From Pseudomonas gozinkensis (GTDB lineage Bacteria > Pseudomonadota > Gammaproteobacteria > Pseudomonadales > Pseudomonadaceae), in NCBI RefSeq assembly GCF_014863585.1, contig NZ_CP062253.1:1328501-1392500 (forward strand): a stretch of DNA of 64,000 nucleotides. Direction: 5' to 3'. The notes under the pieces were generated by a model that saw nothing but the letters and a program-made list of their open reading frames with translations, did no database searches and was not told the DNA's origin. Shown piece by piece: positions 9,756 to 21,004 of the stretch; the stretch's first letter is position 1; each line of letters begins with the position of its first letter. The translations under genes and the position numbers were made by a program.

Positions 9756-10309
9756 TCAACGAAATCAAGAAAGACGCCCAAGCGCGTATGCAGAAATCCC
9801 TGGAGTCTCTGAACCACGCGTTCGGCCAGATTCGTACCGGCAAGGCTCACCCGAGCATCCTCGGCAGTGTCATGGTGCCTTACTACGGCACTGACACTCC
9901 GCTGAGCGGCGTTGCCAACGTCACCGTGAAAGACTCGCGCACCCTGCAGGTCGTGGCATTCGAGCGCAACATGCTTGCTGCCGTCGACAAGGCAATCCAG
10001 AGCGCCGGTCTGAACCTCAACCCGACCAACCTGGGTGAGTTGCTGTTGATCCCTATGCCGGCCCTCACCGAGGAAACGCGTAAAGGCTTCACCAAGCAGG
10101 CGCGTAGCGCTGCTGAAGACGCGCGTGTTGCCGTGCGCAATATTCGTCGTGATGCCTTGGGCGAGCTCAAGAAACTGGTCAAGGACAAGGAAATCAGCGA
10201 AGACGAAGAGCGTCGTGCAATCGCTGATATCGATAAGCTGACCAAAGAATCCGAGGCCCAGATCACCAAGGCCACGGACGAAAAAGAAAAAGACCTGATG
10301 GCCGTATAA
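9752..10309 (+). CDS. frr: Ribosome recycling factor
   Basis: Splits the post-termination ribosome together with EF-G. The 185-residue length is standard, with the three-helix-bundle and beta-domain pattern and family segments [11 protein letters not shown] and VRNIRRDA. The start ATG overlaps the pyrH stop by four bases. The next gene, uppS, begins 14 bases later. Confidence 0.98.
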   Translation: MINEIKKDAQARMQKSLESLNHAFGQIRTGKAHPSILGSVMVPYYGTDTPLSGVANVTVKDSRTLQVVAFERNMLAAVDKAIQSAGLNLNPTNLGELLLIPMPALTEETRKGFTKQARSAAEDARVAVRNIRRDALGELKKLVKDKEISEDEERRAIADIDKLTKESEAQITKATDEKEKDLMAV

Positions 10310-10323
10310 GGGTCGAGCTTTAA

Positions 10324-11079
10324 ATGGACAAGACCAAGCAGACTGCGCCGTCCGCGGTGCCGCGCCATGTCGCGATCATCATGGATGGCAATAATCGCTG
10401 GGCGAAAAAACGCTTCATGCCAGGTGTCGCCGGGCATAAAGCGGGCGTGGACGCTGTGCGGGCGGTGATCGAAGTGTGTGCCGAGGCCAAGGTCGAGGTG
10501 CTCACCCTGTTCGCATTTTCCAGTGAAAACTGGCAGCGTCCGGCCGATGAGGTCAGCGCCTTGATGGATCTGTTCTTCAAGGCACTGCGTCGTGAAGCCA
10601 AGCGCCTGAACGACAACAACATCAGTCTGCGCATCATTGGCGACCGTACGCGGTTCCATCCGGAGCTTCAGGCAGCCATGCGTGAGGCTGAAGCGATGAC
10701 CGCCGGTGCCAACCGTTTCATCCTGCAGATCGCCGCCAACTACGGCGGTCAGTGGGACATCGCGCAAGCGGCGCAGCGACTGGCTCGTGAGGTCCAGGCG
10801 GGACATCTGCGGCCGGAAGACATCACGCCGGATCTGCTGCAGACCTGTCTGGTCACCGGTGATCTGCCGTTGCCCGACTTGTGCATCCGCACCGGTGGCG
10901 AACACCGCATCAGCAACTTCCTTTTGTGGCAGCTGGCTTACGCCGAGTTGTACTTCTCCGACCTGTTCTGGCCGGACTTCAAACACGAAGCCATGCGCAA
11001 TGCGCTGGCCGATTTCGCTTTGCGCCAGCGCCGCTTCGGTAAAACGAGCGAGCAGGTCGAAGCTGGAGCCCGGGTTTAA
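10324..11079 (+). CDS. uppS: Undecaprenyl diphosphate synthase (cis-prenyltransferase)
   Basis: Condenses eight isopentenyl diphosphates onto farnesyl diphosphate to make the C55 carrier for peptidoglycan and O-antigen. The 251 residues carry HVAIIMDGNNRWAKK near residues 15-29 with the catalytic aspartate, FAFSSENW, and the C-terminal IRTGGEHRISNFLLWQ. It begins the uppS-cdsA-dxr-rseP-bamA envelope block; its stop overlaps the cdsA start by one base. Confidence 0.97.
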   Translation: MDKTKQTAPSAVPRHVAIIMDGNNRWAKKRFMPGVAGHKAGVDAVRAVIEVCAEAKVEVLTLFAFSSENWQRPADEVSALMDLFFKALRREAKRLNDNNISLRIIGDRTRFHPELQAAMREAEAMTAGANRFILQIAANYGGQWDIAQAAQRLAREVQAGHLRPEDITPDLLQTCLVTGDLPLPDLCIRTGGEHRISNFLLWQLAYAELYFSDLFWPDFKHEAMRNALADFALRQRRFGKTSEQVEAGARV

Positions 11080-11885
11080 TGCTTAAACAACGCATCATCA
11101 CTGCACTGATTCTGCTGCCGATCGCTCTGGGCGGTTTTTTCCTGCTCGAAGGTTCCGGGTTTGCCTTGTTCATCGGTCTGGTCGTGAGTCTGGGCGCCTG
11201 GGAATGGGCGCGTCTGGCCGGCTTCACCGCGCAGCCATTTCGTGTCGGCTACGCGGCGGTGGTCGCGCTGATGCTGTTCGTCATGTACATCCTCCCGGGG
11301 CTGGCGCCCTGGGTGCTGGGCGCTTCGGTGATCTGGTGGGCATTGGCGACCTGGCTGGTATTGACATACCCGCGCTCCAGTGAGCACTGGTCCAGTGCTG
11401 CCACCAAACTGGTGATCGGTTTGCTGATTCTGTTGCCTGCCTGGCAAGGGCTGGTGCTGATCAAGCAGTACCCGCTCGGTAACTGGCTGATCATGGCGGT
11501 GATGGTGCTGGTGTGGGGCGCTGACATCGGGGCGTATTTCTCCGGTCGAGCATTCGGCAAACGCAAGCTGGCGCCGCAAGTCAGTCCCGGTAAAAGCTGG
11601 GAAGGCGTATATGGTGGTCTGGCGTTGAGTCTGGTCATTACCACGCTGGTGGCTCTGTTCCGTGACTGGACGGTGGCGCAACTGTTCAAGGGTTTGATCG
11701 GTGCTGCAGTGATCGTATTCATCTCGGTGGTAGGCGACCTGACCGAAAGCATGTTCAAGCGTCAGTCCGGCATCAAGGACAGCAGTAATCTGCTGCCTGG
11801 TCACGGTGGCGTGCTGGATCGCATCGACAGCCTGACGGCGGCGATCCCGGTCTTTGCGGTGCTGTTGTGGATGGCGGCGTCGTGA
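11079..11885 (+). CDS. cdsA: Phosphatidate cytidylyltransferase (CDP-diglyceride synthase)
   Basis: An inner-membrane enzyme that makes CDP-diacylglycerol from phosphatidate and CTP, the branch point of phospholipid synthesis. The 268 residues contain several hydrophobic segments (for example residues 7-33 and 55-75) and the family signature around [12 protein letters not shown] with the C-terminal [16 protein letters not shown]. It begins at ATG 11079 on the uppS stop codon and overlaps dxr by four bases. Confidence 0.96.
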   Translation: MLKQRIITALILLPIALGGFFLLEGSGFALFIGLVVSLGAWEWARLAGFTAQPFRVGYAAVVALMLFVMYILPGLAPWVLGASVIWWALATWLVLTYPRSSEHWSSAATKLVIGLLILLPAWQGLVLIKQYPLGNWLIMAVMVLVWGADIGAYFSGRAFGKRKLAPQVSPGKSWEGVYGGLALSLVITTLVALFRDWTVAQLFKGLIGAAVIVFISVVGDLTESMFKRQSGIKDSSNLLPGHGGVLDRIDSLTAAIPVFAVLLWMAAS

Positions 11886-13072
11886 GTCGCCCGCAGCAGA
11901 TTACCGTCCTGGGGGCAACCGGTTCGATCGGTCTGAGCACCCTTGATGTCATCGCTCGTCATCCGGAGCGTTATCAGGCTTTCGCCCTGAGCGGTTTCAC
12001 GCGTCTGAGTGAATTGTTTGCCCTGTGTGTTCGTCATCTCCCGAAATATGCAGTAGTGCCGGAAGCCGGCGCTGCTCGCAGCCTGCAGGACGATTTGCGT
12101 GCGGCAGGCCTGTCGACGCAGGTGTTGGTCGGCGAGGAAGGCTTGTGTCAGGTCGCTGCTGCGCCGGAGGTGGATGCTGTCATGGCCGCCATCGTCGGCG
12201 CGGCCGGCCTGCGCCCGACTCTTGCGGCTGTCGAGGCGGGCAAGAAGATTCTTCTGGCCAACAAGGAAGCGCTGGTCATGTCCGGCGCCTTGTTCATGCA
12301 GGCTGTGCGTAAAAGCGGTTCGGTCCTGCTGCCGATTGACAGTGAGCACAACGCGATTTTCCAGTGCATGCCGCAGGACTTTGCTCGTGGGCTGAGCAAT
12401 GTTGGAGTCCGTCGGATTTTGCTGACAGCTTCTGGTGGCCCTTTCCGGCAGACGCCGATGGCCGAGCTGGCGCATGTTTCACCCGATCAGGCGTGTGCTC
12501 ACCCGAACTGGTCGATGGGCCGCAAGATATCCGTGGATTCGGCCAGCATGATGAACAAGGGGCTCGAGTTGATCGAAGCCTGCTGGTTGTTCGATGCCAA
12601 GCCTTCGCAAGTCCAAGTGGTGATTCATCCCCAGAGCGTGATTCATTCGCTGGTCGACTATGTGGACGGTTCGGTACTGGCGCAGTTGGGTAATCCCGAC
12701 ATGCGCACACCGATTGCCAATGCACTGGCGTGGCCTGAACGCATTGACTCGGGCGTGGCGCCGCTGGATCTGTTCGCTGTCGCGCGCCTGGACTTCGAAG
12801 CCCCCGACGAAGATCGCTTCCCATGTCTGCGTCTGGCACGGCAAGCTGCCGAAGCGGGAAACAGCGCACCAGCCATGCTCAACGCGGCGAATGAAGTGGC
12901 GGTTGCTGCGTTTCTCGACGGGCGGGTTCGCTATCTGGAAATCGCGAGTATCATCGAGGAAGTCTTGAATCTCGAGCCAGTTGTGGCGTTGAACGATCTC
13001 GAAGCGGTGTTTACCGCTGACGCGACTGCTCGGACATTGGCCGTACAGTGGCTGACTCGACACGGCCGATAG
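11882..13072 (+). CDS. dxr: 1-deoxy-D-xylulose 5-phosphate reductoisomerase
   Basis: The NADPH-dependent second step of the MEP isoprenoid pathway, making methylerythritol phosphate; the target of fosmidomycin. The 396 residues start at GTG 11882 ([17 protein letters not shown]), overlapping the cdsA stop; an upstream ATG in frame is less likely. The nucleotide motif GATGSIG is at residues 11-17, with NKEALV and [10 protein letters not shown] carrying metal and substrate ligands. It acts upstream of ispD and ispF, also in this window. Confidence 0.96.
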   Translation: MSRPQQITVLGATGSIGLSTLDVIARHPERYQAFALSGFTRLSELFALCVRHLPKYAVVPEAGAARSLQDDLRAAGLSTQVLVGEEGLCQVAAAPEVDAVMAAIVGAAGLRPTLAAVEAGKKILLANKEALVMSGALFMQAVRKSGSVLLPIDSEHNAIFQCMPQDFARGLSNVGVRRILLTASGGPFRQTPMAELAHVSPDQACAHPNWSMGRKISVDSASMMNKGLELIEACWLFDAKPSQVQVVIHPQSVIHSLVDYVDGSVLAQLGNPDMRTPIANALAWPERIDSGVAPLDLFAVARLDFEAPDEDRFPCLRLARQAAEAGNSAPAMLNAANEVAVAAFLDGRVRYLEIASIIEEVLNLEPVVALNDLEAVFTADATARTLAVQWLTRHGR

Positions 13073-13125
13073 GTCTTGCAACACATGGCTTCACGCGGCA
13101 CTGGACAGGATTGCGGAGAAAGTAG

Positions 13126-14478
13126 ATGAGCGCGCTCTATATGATTGCCGGCACCCTGATCGCTCTGGGTGTGCTGGTTACCTTTCACGAATTCGGCCAC
13201 TTCTGGGTCGCGCGTCGCTGTGGCGTCAAGGTTCTGCGTTTCTCCGTGGGCTTCGGCATGCCACTGCTGCGCTGGCACGACAAGCAGGGTACCGAATTCG
13301 TGGTCGCGGCCATTCCGCTGGGTGGCTACGTCAAGATGCTCGACGAGCGCGAAGGCGAAGTGCCGGCCGATCAAGTTCATCAGTCATTCAATCGCAAGTC
13401 CGTGCGTCAGCGTATCGCTATCGTCGCGGCCGGCCCTGTAGCCAACTTCCTGCTCGCGCTGGTGTTTTTCTGGGTGCTGGCCATGCTCGGCAGCGAGCAG
13501 ATTCGCCCGGTCATCGGTTCGGTGGAGTCCGGCAGCATCGCCGCAACGGCTGGACTGAGCGCCGGTCAGGAAATCGTTGCGATCGACGGTGAGCCGACCT
13601 CGGGGTGGGCTGCGGTCAACCTTCAGCTGGTGCGGCGTCTGGGGGAAAGCGGCTCACTGCAAATGCTGGTGCGCGATCAGGGTTCCACGGCGGATTCGCC
13701 TCGTGTGCTGGCACTCGATAAATGGCTCAAGGGGGCTGACGAGCCGGATCCGATTCGCTCTCTCGGCATTCGCCCTTGGCGCCCGGCATTGCCGCCGGTG
13801 CTGGCCGAACTCGATCCGAAAGGTCCGGCACAGGCAGCCGGGCTGAAAACCGGCGATCGTCTGCTGACGCTGGATGGCAAGGGGCTGGATGACTGGCAGC
13901 AGGTGGTCGACACCGTTCGTACGCGTCCTGATACCAAAATCGTGCTGCGCGTCGAGCGCGACGGTGTTCAAATCGATGTCCCTGTGACACTGGCCGCGCG
14001 TGGCGAGAAGGCGTCGCCAAGCGGTTACCTGGGGGCGGGTGTGAAGGCTGTCGACTGGCCGCCGGAAATGATTCGCGAGGTCAGCTATGGGCCTTTGGCG
14101 GCGATTGGCGAGGGTGCCCGTCGTACCTGGACCATGAGCGTCCTGACGCTGGATTCACTGAAGAAAATGCTCTTCGGCGAGCTCTCGGTAAAAAACTTGA
14201 GTGGACCGATAACCATTGCTAAAGTGGCGGGCGCTTCTGCCCAGTCGGGCGTCGCTGATTTCCTGAATTTCCTTGCTTATCTGAGTATTAGCCTGGGGGT
14301 TCTGAATTTGCTGCCCATTCCTGTACTGGATGGGGGGCATTTGTTGTTTTATCTGATCGAGTGGGCGCGTGGTCGTCCCTTGTCGGATCGGGTGCAAGGT
14401 TGGGGGATACAGATCGGTATCAGTTTGGTGGTCGGAGTGATGTTGCTTGCTCTGGTCAACGATCTGGGTCGTCTGTAA
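13126..14478 (+). CDS. rseP: Inner-membrane site-2 zinc protease, sigma-E pathway
   Basis: An intramembrane metalloprotease that cleaves the anti-sigma factor (MucA/RseA type) after DegS/AlgW, releasing the envelope stress sigma factor. The 450 residues show HEFGHF in the first membrane helix (His22, Glu23, His26), two PDZ domains in the periplasmic middle part, and the second active-site segment LLPIPVLDGGHL near residues 397-408. It lies directly upstream of bamA and is part of the envelope biogenesis cluster. Confidence 0.96.
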   Translation: MSALYMIAGTLIALGVLVTFHEFGHFWVARRCGVKVLRFSVGFGMPLLRWHDKQGTEFVVAAIPLGGYVKMLDEREGEVPADQVHQSFNRKSVRQRIAIVAAGPVANFLLALVFFWVLAMLGSEQIRPVIGSVESGSIAATAGLSAGQEIVAIDGEPTSGWAAVNLQLVRRLGESGSLQMLVRDQGSTADSPRVLALDKWLKGADEPDPIRSLGIRPWRPALPPVLAELDPKGPAQAAGLKTGDRLLTLDGKGLDDWQQVVDTVRTRPDTKIVLRVERDGVQIDVPVTLAARGEKASPSGYLGAGVKAVDWPPEMIREVSYGPLAAIGEGARRTWTMSVLTLDSLKKMLFGELSVKNLSGPITIAKVAGASAQSGVADFLNFLAYLSISLGVLNLLPIPVLDGGHLLFYLIEWARGRPLSDRVQGWGIQIGISLVVGVMLLALVNDLGRL

Positions 14479-14552
14479 CGCTTCGCTGAATTGCGAATCT
14501 GCCGCATTTTGCGGCAGTTTGTTTATTGCCAGTTGGAATAAGAAAGGACTTC

Positions 14553-16943
14553 ATGAAACGTCTGCTGCTAACTGCGGTTCTCACCGTATTGATGATCGCC
14601 GAAGTTCACGCCGAGTCCTTCACTATCTCTGATATTCGCGTCAATGGCCTCCAGCGGGTCTCCGCGGGTAGTGTCTTTGGTGCCTTGCCGTTGAACGTCG
14701 GCGAGCAGGCGGATGATCGTCGCCTGGTGGAATCCACTCGTGCGTTGTTCAAAACCGGTTTCTTTCAAGATATCCAGCTGGGCCGCGAAGGCAACGTTCT
14801 GGTGATCACTGTCGTCGAACGTCCGTCGGTTGCCAGCATCGAGATCGAAGGCAACAAGGCGATCTCCACCGAAGACCTGATGAAAGGCCTCAAGCAATCC
14901 GGTCTGGCCGAAGGCGAGATTTTCCAGCGCGCGACCCTCGAAGGCGTACGTAACGAGCTGCAACGTCAATACGTTGCACAGGGCCGTTACTCGGCTACCG
15001 TCGATACCGAAGTGGTCTCGCAGCCGCGCAACCGTGTCGGCCTGAAAGTGAAGATCAACGAAGGCACCGTCGCAGCCATTCAGCACATCAACGTGGTGGG
15101 CAACACGGTTTTCCCCGAGGAAGACCTGACCGACCTGTTCGAACTGAAAACCACCAACTGGCTGTCGTTCTTCAAGAACGACGACAAGTACGCCCGTGAA
15201 AAACTGTCCGGTGACCTGGAGCGTCTGCGTTCCTACTACCTGGACCGTGGCTATATCAACATGGATATCGCTTCGACCCAGGTGTCCATCACCCCGGACA
15301 AGAAGCACGTCTACATCACCGTCAACGTCAACGAAGGCGAGAAGTACACCGTTCGTGACGTCAAGCTCAGCGGTGACCTGAAAGTCCCTGAGGACCAGGT
15401 CAAGTCGCTGTTGCTGGTGCAGAAAGGCCAGGTCTTCTCGCGCAAGCTGATGACCACCACATCCGAACTGATTACCCGTCGTCTTGGTAACGAGGGTTAT
15501 ACCTTCGCCAACGTCAACGGCGTGCCACAACCGCACGACGAAGATCACACCGTCGATATCCTGTTTGCTGTCGATCCGGGCAAGCGTGCCTACGTCAACC
15601 GCATCAACTTCCGTGGCAACACCAAGTCCGAGGACGAGGTGCTGCGTCGTGAAATGCGTCAGATGGAAGGTGGCTGGGCTTCGACCTACCTGATCGACCA
15701 GTCCAAGACTCGTCTGGAACGTCTGGGCTTCTTCAAGGAAGTCAACGTCGAAACCCCGGCCGTGCCAGGTGTCGACGACCAGGTTGATGTGAACTACAGC
15801 GTTGAAGAGCAGGCTTCCGGTTCGATCACCGCCAGCGTCGGTTTCGCCCAGAGCGCCGGTCTGATCCTCGGTGGTTCGATCACTCAGAACAACTTCCTCG
15901 GTACCGGTAACCGCGTCAGCGTCGGCCTGACCCGCAGCGAATACCAGAGCCGCTACAACTTCGGCTATGTTGACCCCTACTGGACCGCCGATGGCGTGAG
16001 CCTGGGTTACAACGCGTTCTATCGCACCACCGACTACAAAGACCTCGACGTTGACGTAGCGAGCTATGCGGTTGACAGCCTGGGCGCCGGCGTAAACGTG
16101 GGCTACCCGATCAGCGAGACTTCGCGTCTGACCTTCGGCCTGTCCGCTCAGCAGGACAAGATCAAGACCGGTCAGTACACCGTTGACGAGATTTTCGACT
16201 TCGTTAAGCGTGAAGGCGATAACTACCTGAACTTCAAGGCTTCGGCCGGTTGGTCCGAGTCGACCCTGAACAAGGGTGTGTTGCCAACCCGTGGTCGCTC
16301 CCAGAGCCTGACCCTGGAAACCACCATTCCAGGCAGCGACCTGTCGTTCTTCAAGCTCGATTATCGTGGCCAGTTGTTCCAGCCTCTGAGCGAGAACTAC
16401 ACCATGCGCCTGCACACCGAACTGGGTTATGGCGATGGTTATGGTTCGACCGACGGCTTGCCGTTCTATGAAAACTACTATGCTGGTGGTTTCAACTCGG
16501 TTCGTGGCTTCAAGGACAGTACCCTCGGTCCGCGCAGTACGCCTAGCCGTGGCGTGGGTGTAACCGGTAACGCCGGTACGCTTGCCGACCCGGATCAGGA
16601 TCCGCTGCCGTTCGGTGGTAACGTGTTGATCCAGGGTGGTGTCGAGGTGTTGTTCCCGCTGCCATTCGTCAAGGATCAGCGTTCCCTGCGTACTTCGGTA
16701 TTCTGGGACGTGGGTAACGTATTTGACTCCAAGTGCGAGAAGACTACCAACGCGACTGTCGGTTCGACTTCTGCCACTCAGTGCAACGACATCAGCCTCA
16801 GCAACATGGCCAGCTCCGTCGGTGTCGGCGTGACCTGGGTCACCGCACTGGGCCCGCTGAGTTTTGCACTGGCGATGCCGATCAAGAAACCGGATGACGC
16901 TGAAACTCAAGTGTTCCAATTCTCCCTCGGCCAGACGTTCTAA
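14553..16943 (+). CDS. bamA: Outer membrane protein assembly factor BamA
   Basis: The central Omp85 subunit of the BAM complex that inserts beta-barrel proteins. The 796 residues start at ATG 14553, with a signal peptide ending near AEVHA at residue 20. Five POTRA domains follow to about residue 420, then a 16-strand barrel ending in the aromatic C-terminus SLGQTF. The lid-loop motif VRGF is present (VRGFKDST). The frame is open upstream, but AAGGAC before 14553 and the signal peptide fix the start. It is followed by the periplasmic chaperone skp, its functional partner. Confidence 0.97.
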   Translation: MKRLLLTAVLTVLMIAEVHAESFTISDIRVNGLQRVSAGSVFGALPLNVGEQADDRRLVESTRALFKTGFFQDIQLGREGNVLVITVVERPSVASIEIEGNKAISTEDLMKGLKQSGLAEGEIFQRATLEGVRNELQRQYVAQGRYSATVDTEVVSQPRNRVGLKVKINEGTVAAIQHINVVGNTVFPEEDLTDLFELKTTNWLSFFKNDDKYAREKLSGDLERLRSYYLDRGYINMDIASTQVSITPDKKHVYITVNVNEGEKYTVRDVKLSGDLKVPEDQVKSLLLVQKGQVFSRKLMTTTSELITRRLGNEGYTFANVNGVPQPHDEDHTVDILFAVDPGKRAYVNRINFRGNTKSEDEVLRREMRQMEGGWASTYLIDQSKTRLERLGFFKEVNVETPAVPGVDDQVDVNYSVEEQASGSITASVGFAQSAGLILGGSITQNNFLGTGNRVSVGLTRSEYQSRYNFGYVDPYWTADGVSLGYNAFYRTTDYKDLDVDVASYAVDSLGAGVNVGYPISETSRLTFGLSAQQDKIKTGQYTVDEIFDFVKREGDNYLNFKASAGWSESTLNKGVLPTRGRSQSLTLETTIPGSDLSFFKLDYRGQLFQPLSENYTMRLHTELGYGDGYGSTDGLPFYENYYAGGFNSVRGFKDSTLGPRSTPSRGVGVTGNAGTLADPDQDPLPFGGNVLIQGGVEVLFPLPFVKDQRSLRTSVFWDVGNVFDSKCEKTTNATVGSTSATQCNDISLSNMASSVGVGVTWVTALGPLSFALAMPIKKPDDAETQVFQFSLGQTF

Positions 16944-16988
16944 GCGTCTGACCCAAGATAACGACAATGGATTTTGTAGGAGTGCATC

Positions 16989-17492
16989 GTGCGTAAGTTG
17001 ACTCAATTGGTTCTCCTGGCCTCCGTACTGGTGGCAGGCCCGGCATTTGCCGACATGAAAATCGCCGTTCTGAACTATCAGATGGCTCTGCTGGAATCCG
17101 ACGCGGCCAAGAAGTACGCCGTGGATGCCGAGAAGAAGTTCGGTCCTCAACTGACCAAACTCAAGACCCTCGAAAGCAGCGCCAAGGGCATTCAGGATCG
17201 TCTGATGGCCGGTGGCGACAAGATGCAGCAAGGCGAACGCGAGCGTCTGGAGCTGGAGTTCAAGCAAAAGGCGCGTGACTTCCAGTTCCAGTCCAAGGAG
17301 CTGAACGAAGCCAAGGCTGTTGCCGACCGCGAAATGCTCAAGCAACTGAAGCCGAAACTGGATAGCGCAGTGGAAGAAGTCATCAAGAAAGGTGGTTTTG
17401 ACCTGGTGTTCGAGCGTGGCGCAGTCATTGATGTCAAACCTCAGTACGACATCACGCGCCAGGTTATCGAGCGCATGAATCAGCTGAAGTAA
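16989..17492 (+). CDS. skp: Periplasmic chaperone Skp/OmpH
   Basis: A trimeric jellyfish-like periplasmic holdase that delivers unfolded outer-membrane proteins to BAM. The 167 residues start at GTG 16989 with TAGGAG upstream; the signal peptide ends at GPAFA (residue 21) and mature DMKIAVLNYQ follows. Long charged helices from about residue 45 to 120 fit the tentacles. lpxD begins three bases after its stop. Confidence 0.95.
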   Translation: MRKLTQLVLLASVLVAGPAFADMKIAVLNYQMALLESDAAKKYAVDAEKKFGPQLTKLKTLESSAKGIQDRLMAGGDKMQQGERERLELEFKQKARDFQFQSKELNEAKAVADREMLKQLKPKLDSAVEEVIKKGGFDLVFERGAVIDVKPQYDITRQVIERMNQLK

Positions 17493-17495
17493 CCC

Positions 17496-18551
17496 ATGAC
17501 CGTGACCATCAAGCTCGGCCAGTTGGCCGAGTTCCTCGGCGCCACCCTGAGTGGCGACCCCGAGAAGCAAATCACTGGGCTAGCCACCTTGCAGGAGGCT
17601 GGCCCAGCTCAGTTGAGCTTTCTGGCAAACCCCCAATACCGTAAATACCTGGCAGGCTCGCAAGCCGCAGCCCTGTTGCTCAAGGCTGCCGACGCCGAAG
17701 GTTATGCCGGTAATGCGCTGGTGGTGCCGGATCCTTACCTGGCTTACGCACGCATTTCCCATCTGTTCGATCCGAAACCCAAGGCTGTTGCCGGCGTTCA
17801 TCCGACTGCCGTGATCGCCGAGGATGCCGTGGTCGATCCGAGCGCCAGTATCGGTCCGTTCGTGGTGATCGAAGCCGGTGTGCGAATCGGTGCGGACGTG
17901 ACGCTCGGTGCGCATTGCGTGGTCGGTGCCCGCAGCGAAATCGGTGAGGGCGGCTGGCTGGCCCCGCGAGTCACGCTGTATCACGATGTGCGGATCGGCA
18001 AGCGTGTAGTGATCCAGTCCGGTGCCGTGCTCGGCGGTGAAGGCTTCGGCTTTGCCAACGAGAAGGGCATCTGGCAGAAAATCGCCCAGATCGGTGGCGT
18101 GACCATCGGCGACGATGTGGAGATCGGCGTGAATACCGCCATCGACCGCGGTGCGTTGGCCGATACCGTGATCGGCAACGGCGTGAAGCTCGACAACCAG
18201 ATTCAGATCGCCCACAACGTACAGGTCGGTGATCACACCGCCATGGCAGCGTGCGTGGGGATTTCCGGCAGCACCAAAATCGGCAAGCACTGCATGCTCG
18301 CCGGCGGTGTTGGTCTGGTTGGGCACATCGATATTTGCGACAACGTATTCCTGACCGGGATGACCATGGTGACCCACTCGATTACCGAGCCGGGTGCCTA
18401 TTCTTCCGGCACAGCTATGCAGCCTGCGGCCGAGTGGCGCAAAAGCGCGGCCCGTATTCGTCAGCTCGATGACATCGCGCGACGTTTGAAACAGCTGGAA
18501 AAGCGGTCCGGGGAAGTGACCCCCGACGGTAATGCTTCATCTGAAGGCTGA
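17496..18551 (+). CDS. lpxD: UDP-3-O-(3-hydroxyacyl)glucosamine N-acyltransferase
   Basis: The third enzyme of lipid A synthesis; transfers an R-3-hydroxyacyl chain from ACP to the amine of UDP-3-O-acylglucosamine. The 351 residues have an N-terminal uridine-binding domain, about residues 100-300 as left-handed beta-helix hexapeptide repeats ([18 protein letters not shown]), and a C-terminal helix. The catalytic histidine is expected in [11 protein letters not shown]. It is nearly contiguous with skp. Confidence 0.96.
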   Translation: MTVTIKLGQLAEFLGATLSGDPEKQITGLATLQEAGPAQLSFLANPQYRKYLAGSQAAALLLKAADAEGYAGNALVVPDPYLAYARISHLFDPKPKAVAGVHPTAVIAEDAVVDPSASIGPFVVIEAGVRIGADVTLGAHCVVGARSEIGEGGWLAPRVTLYHDVRIGKRVVIQSGAVLGGEGFGFANEKGIWQKIAQIGGVTIGDDVEIGVNTAIDRGALADTVIGNGVKLDNQIQIAHNVQVGDHTAMAACVGISGSTKIGKHCMLAGGVGLVGHIDICDNVFLTGMTMVTHSITEPGAYSSGTAMQPAAEWRKSAARIRQLDDIARRLKQLEKRSGEVTPDGNASSEG

Positions 18552-18657
18552 TACCATTTCCATATCAAGTGTGCACAGCCTCTGGACTGCCTCCTTGATT
18601 TGCTAGAGGAGTGCGCGTCAGTCGCGCTCCCAATCTTTACATAGGCTTCCCCCCGAA

Positions 18658-19098
18658 ATGATGGACATCAACGAGATTCGCGAATACCTGCCTCACCGTT
18701 ACCCGTTCCTGCTGGTGGACCGGGTAGTGGAGCTGGATACGGAAGGCAAGCGCATTCGCGCCTACAAGAATGTCAGCATCAACGAGCCGTTCTTCAACGG
18801 TCACTTCCCAGCGCACCCGATCATGCCGGGCGTACTGATCATCGAAGCCATGGCTCAGGCTGCCGGGATCCTCGGTTTCAAGATGCTTGACGTGAAACCG
18901 GCCGACGGCACCCTTTACTACTTCGTCGGTTCCGACAAGCTGCGCTTCCGCCAGCCGGTGCTGCCGGGTGATCAATTGATCCTCGAAGCCAAGTTCATCA
19001 GCTGCAAGCGTCAGATCTGGAAGTTCGAATGCCAGGCTTCGGTCGATGGCAAACCGGTCTGCTCGGCTGAAATCATCTGTGCGGAACGCAAGCTATGA
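18658..19098 (+). CDS. fabZ: 3-hydroxyacyl-[acyl-carrier-protein] dehydratase FabZ
   Basis: Dehydrates 3-hydroxyacyl-ACP in type II fatty acid synthesis and competes with LpxA/LpxD for hydroxyacyl-ACP. The 146-residue hot-dog fold has the catalytic His49 in [12 protein letters not shown] and Glu63 in IIEAMAQ. Two consecutive ATG codons (18658 and 18661) can serve as start. Its stop overlaps lpxA by four bases, linking fatty-acid and lipid A flux. Confidence 0.97.
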   Translation: MMDINEIREYLPHRYPFLLVDRVVELDTEGKRIRAYKNVSINEPFFNGHFPAHPIMPGVLIIEAMAQAAGILGFKMLDVKPADGTLYYFVGSDKLRFRQPVLPGDQLILEAKFISCKRQIWKFECQASVDGKPVCSAEIICAERKL

Positions 19099-19871
19099 GT
19101 TTGATTGACCCTCGCGCAATCATCGATCCGTCGGCCGTCCTGGCTGACGGCGTCGAGGTCGGCCCGTGGTCGATCATCGGTGCAGGTGTGGAAATCGGCG
19201 AGGGAACGGTCATCGGGCCACACGTGATCCTCAAAGGTCCGACCCGTATCGGCAAGCACAACCGCATCTACCAGTTTTCCTCGGTAGGCGAAGACACGCC
19301 GGACCTGAAATACAAGGGCGAAGAAACCCGCCTGGTGATCGGTGACCACAACGTCATCCGCGAAGGCGTGACGATTCACCGTGGCACCGTTCAGGATCGT
19401 TCCGAAACGACCCTGGGTGATCACAACCTGATCATGGCCTACGCCCACATCGGACATGACAGCGTCATCGGCAACCACTGCATTCTGGTCAACAACACCG
19501 CACTGGCCGGCCATGTGCATGTTGATGACTGGGCAATCCTGTCCGGTTTCACCCTGGTGCATCAGTATTGCCACATCGGCGCCCACAGCTTTTCCGGCAT
19601 GGGTACGGCTATCGGCAAGGATGTTCCGGCGTTCGTCACGGTGTTCGGCAACCCGGCCGAAGCGCGCAGCATGAACTTCGAGGGCATGCGCCGTCGCGGT
19701 TTCAGCGAAGACGCCATTCACGCCCTGCGTCGTGCGTACAAAACGGTGTATCGCCAGGGACTCACCGTCGAGCAGGCGCTGGCCGAACTGGCCGATCCGT
19801 CCGCGCAGTTCCCGGAAGTCGCAATGTTCCGTGACTCCATCCAGTCGTCGACCCGCGGCATCACCCGCTGA
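19095..19871 (+). CDS. lpxA: UDP-N-acetylglucosamine acyltransferase
   Basis: The first enzyme of lipid A synthesis. The 258 residues form hexapeptide beta-helix repeats (for example [21 protein letters not shown]), with the catalytic histidine expected near AYAHIGHDS (about residue 122), and a C-terminal helical domain. The start overlaps the fabZ stop as ATGA; lpxB follows after two bases. Confidence 0.97.
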   Translation: MSLIDPRAIIDPSAVLADGVEVGPWSIIGAGVEIGEGTVIGPHVILKGPTRIGKHNRIYQFSSVGEDTPDLKYKGEETRLVIGDHNVIREGVTIHRGTVQDRSETTLGDHNLIMAYAHIGHDSVIGNHCILVNNTALAGHVHVDDWAILSGFTLVHQYCHIGAHSFSGMGTAIGKDVPAFVTVFGNPAEARSMNFEGMRRRGFSEDAIHALRRAYKTVYRQGLTVEQALAELADPSAQFPEVAMFRDSIQSSTRGITR

Positions 19872-19873
19872 CC

Positions 19874-21004
19874 ATGGCCAATCTGCGTATTGCGCTGGTG
19901 GCGGGGGAGGCTTCCGGTGACATTCTGGGCGCCGGTCTCATGCGCGCCCTCAAGGCACAGCATCCTGCGGTGGAGTTCATCGGTGTCGGCGGTCCGCTGA
20001 TGCAGGCCGAAGGCCTGACGTCCTATTTTCCGATGGAGCGTCTGTCGGTCATGGGGCTGGTGGAAGTCCTGGGGCGGTTGCGTGAACTGCTCAAGCGCCG
20101 CAAGGACCTGATCGCCACGCTTATCGCTGAAAAACCGGATGTGTTCATCGGTATCGATGCCCCGGATTTCAACCTCAATATCGAACTCAAGCTGCGTCAG
20201 GCCGGAATCAAGACCGTGCACTACGTCAGCCCTTCGGTGTGGGCGTGGCGGCAGAAGCGGGTGCTGAAGATCCGCGAGGGCTGCGATCTGATGCTCACGC
20301 TGCTGCCGTTCGAAGCCAGATTCTACGAAGAGAAGGGCGTTCCTGTACGGTTTGTCGGCCATACGCTGGCCGATACCATTCCACTGGAGTCCGATCGCAG
20401 CGCTGCGCGTGCAGAGCTTGATCTTCCGGACGGTCCGCTCGTGGCTCTGATGCCCGGCAGCCGGGGCGGCGAAGTCAGTCGTCTGGGTGCGTTGTTCCTC
20501 GATACCGCCGAACGCCTGCGTGCCATGCGCCCGGGTGTGCGTTTCGTCATTCCGTGCGCCAACTCCGAGCGTCGCGCCCAGCTTGAAGAACTGCTGGCTG
20601 GGCGCGACCTGCCGGTGACCTTGCTTGATGGCAAATCCCACCTGGCCCTGGCGGCGTGCAATGCGGTCTTGATCGCGTCGGGCACGGCAACCCTGGAAGC
20701 GCTGTTGTACAAGCGTCCGATGGTTGTGGCTTATCGTCTTGCGCCGCTGACGTTCTGGATTCTCAAGCGCATGGTCAAGAGCCCGTACGTTTCCCTGCCG
20801 AACCTGCTGGCCCAGCGCTTGCTGGTGCCGGAATTGTTGCAGGATGATGCGACGGTTGAGGCGCTTGCCCAAACCTTGTCGCCGTTGATCGACGGTGGCG
20901 AAGAGCAGACCCGCGGCTTCGACGAGATCCATCGCACCCTGCGCCTGGACGCTTCCAATCAGGCGGCTGACGCCGTTCTGAACCTGATCGGGCAAACACG
21001 ATGA
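19874..21004 (+). CDS. lpxB: Lipid-A-disaccharide synthase
   Basis: A peripheral membrane glycosyltransferase (GT19) that joins UDP-2,3-diacylglucosamine and lipid X. The 376 residues show [15 protein letters not shown] at residues 8-22, [27 protein letters not shown] and MPGSRGGEV, all characteristic. The start follows lpxA closely, and the stop overlaps rnhB by four bases. Confidence 0.97.
   Translation: MANLRIALVAGEASGDILGAGLMRALKAQHPAVEFIGVGGPLMQAEGLTSYFPMERLSVMGLVEVLGRLRELLKRRKDLIATLIAEKPDVFIGIDAPDFNLNIELKLRQAGIKTVHYVSPSVWAWRQKRVLKIREGCDLMLTLLPFEARFYEEKGVPVRFVGHTLADTIPLESDRSAARAELDLPDGPLVALMPGSRGGEVSRLGALFLDTAERLRAMRPGVRFVIPCANSERRAQLEELLAGRDLPVTLLDGKSHLALAACNAVLIASGTATLEALLYKRPMVVAYRLAPLTFWILKRMVKSPYVSLPNLLAQRLLVPELLQDDATVEALAQTLSPLIDGGEEQTRGFDEIHRTLRLDASNQAADAVLNLIGQTR

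Noticed and set aside
14568..17570. A 1000-codon open frame antisense to bamA and skp
   Set aside because: It is a by-product of high-GC codon bias on the sense strand; bamA and skp are complete with signal peptides, and the antisense product shows no recognisable domain.
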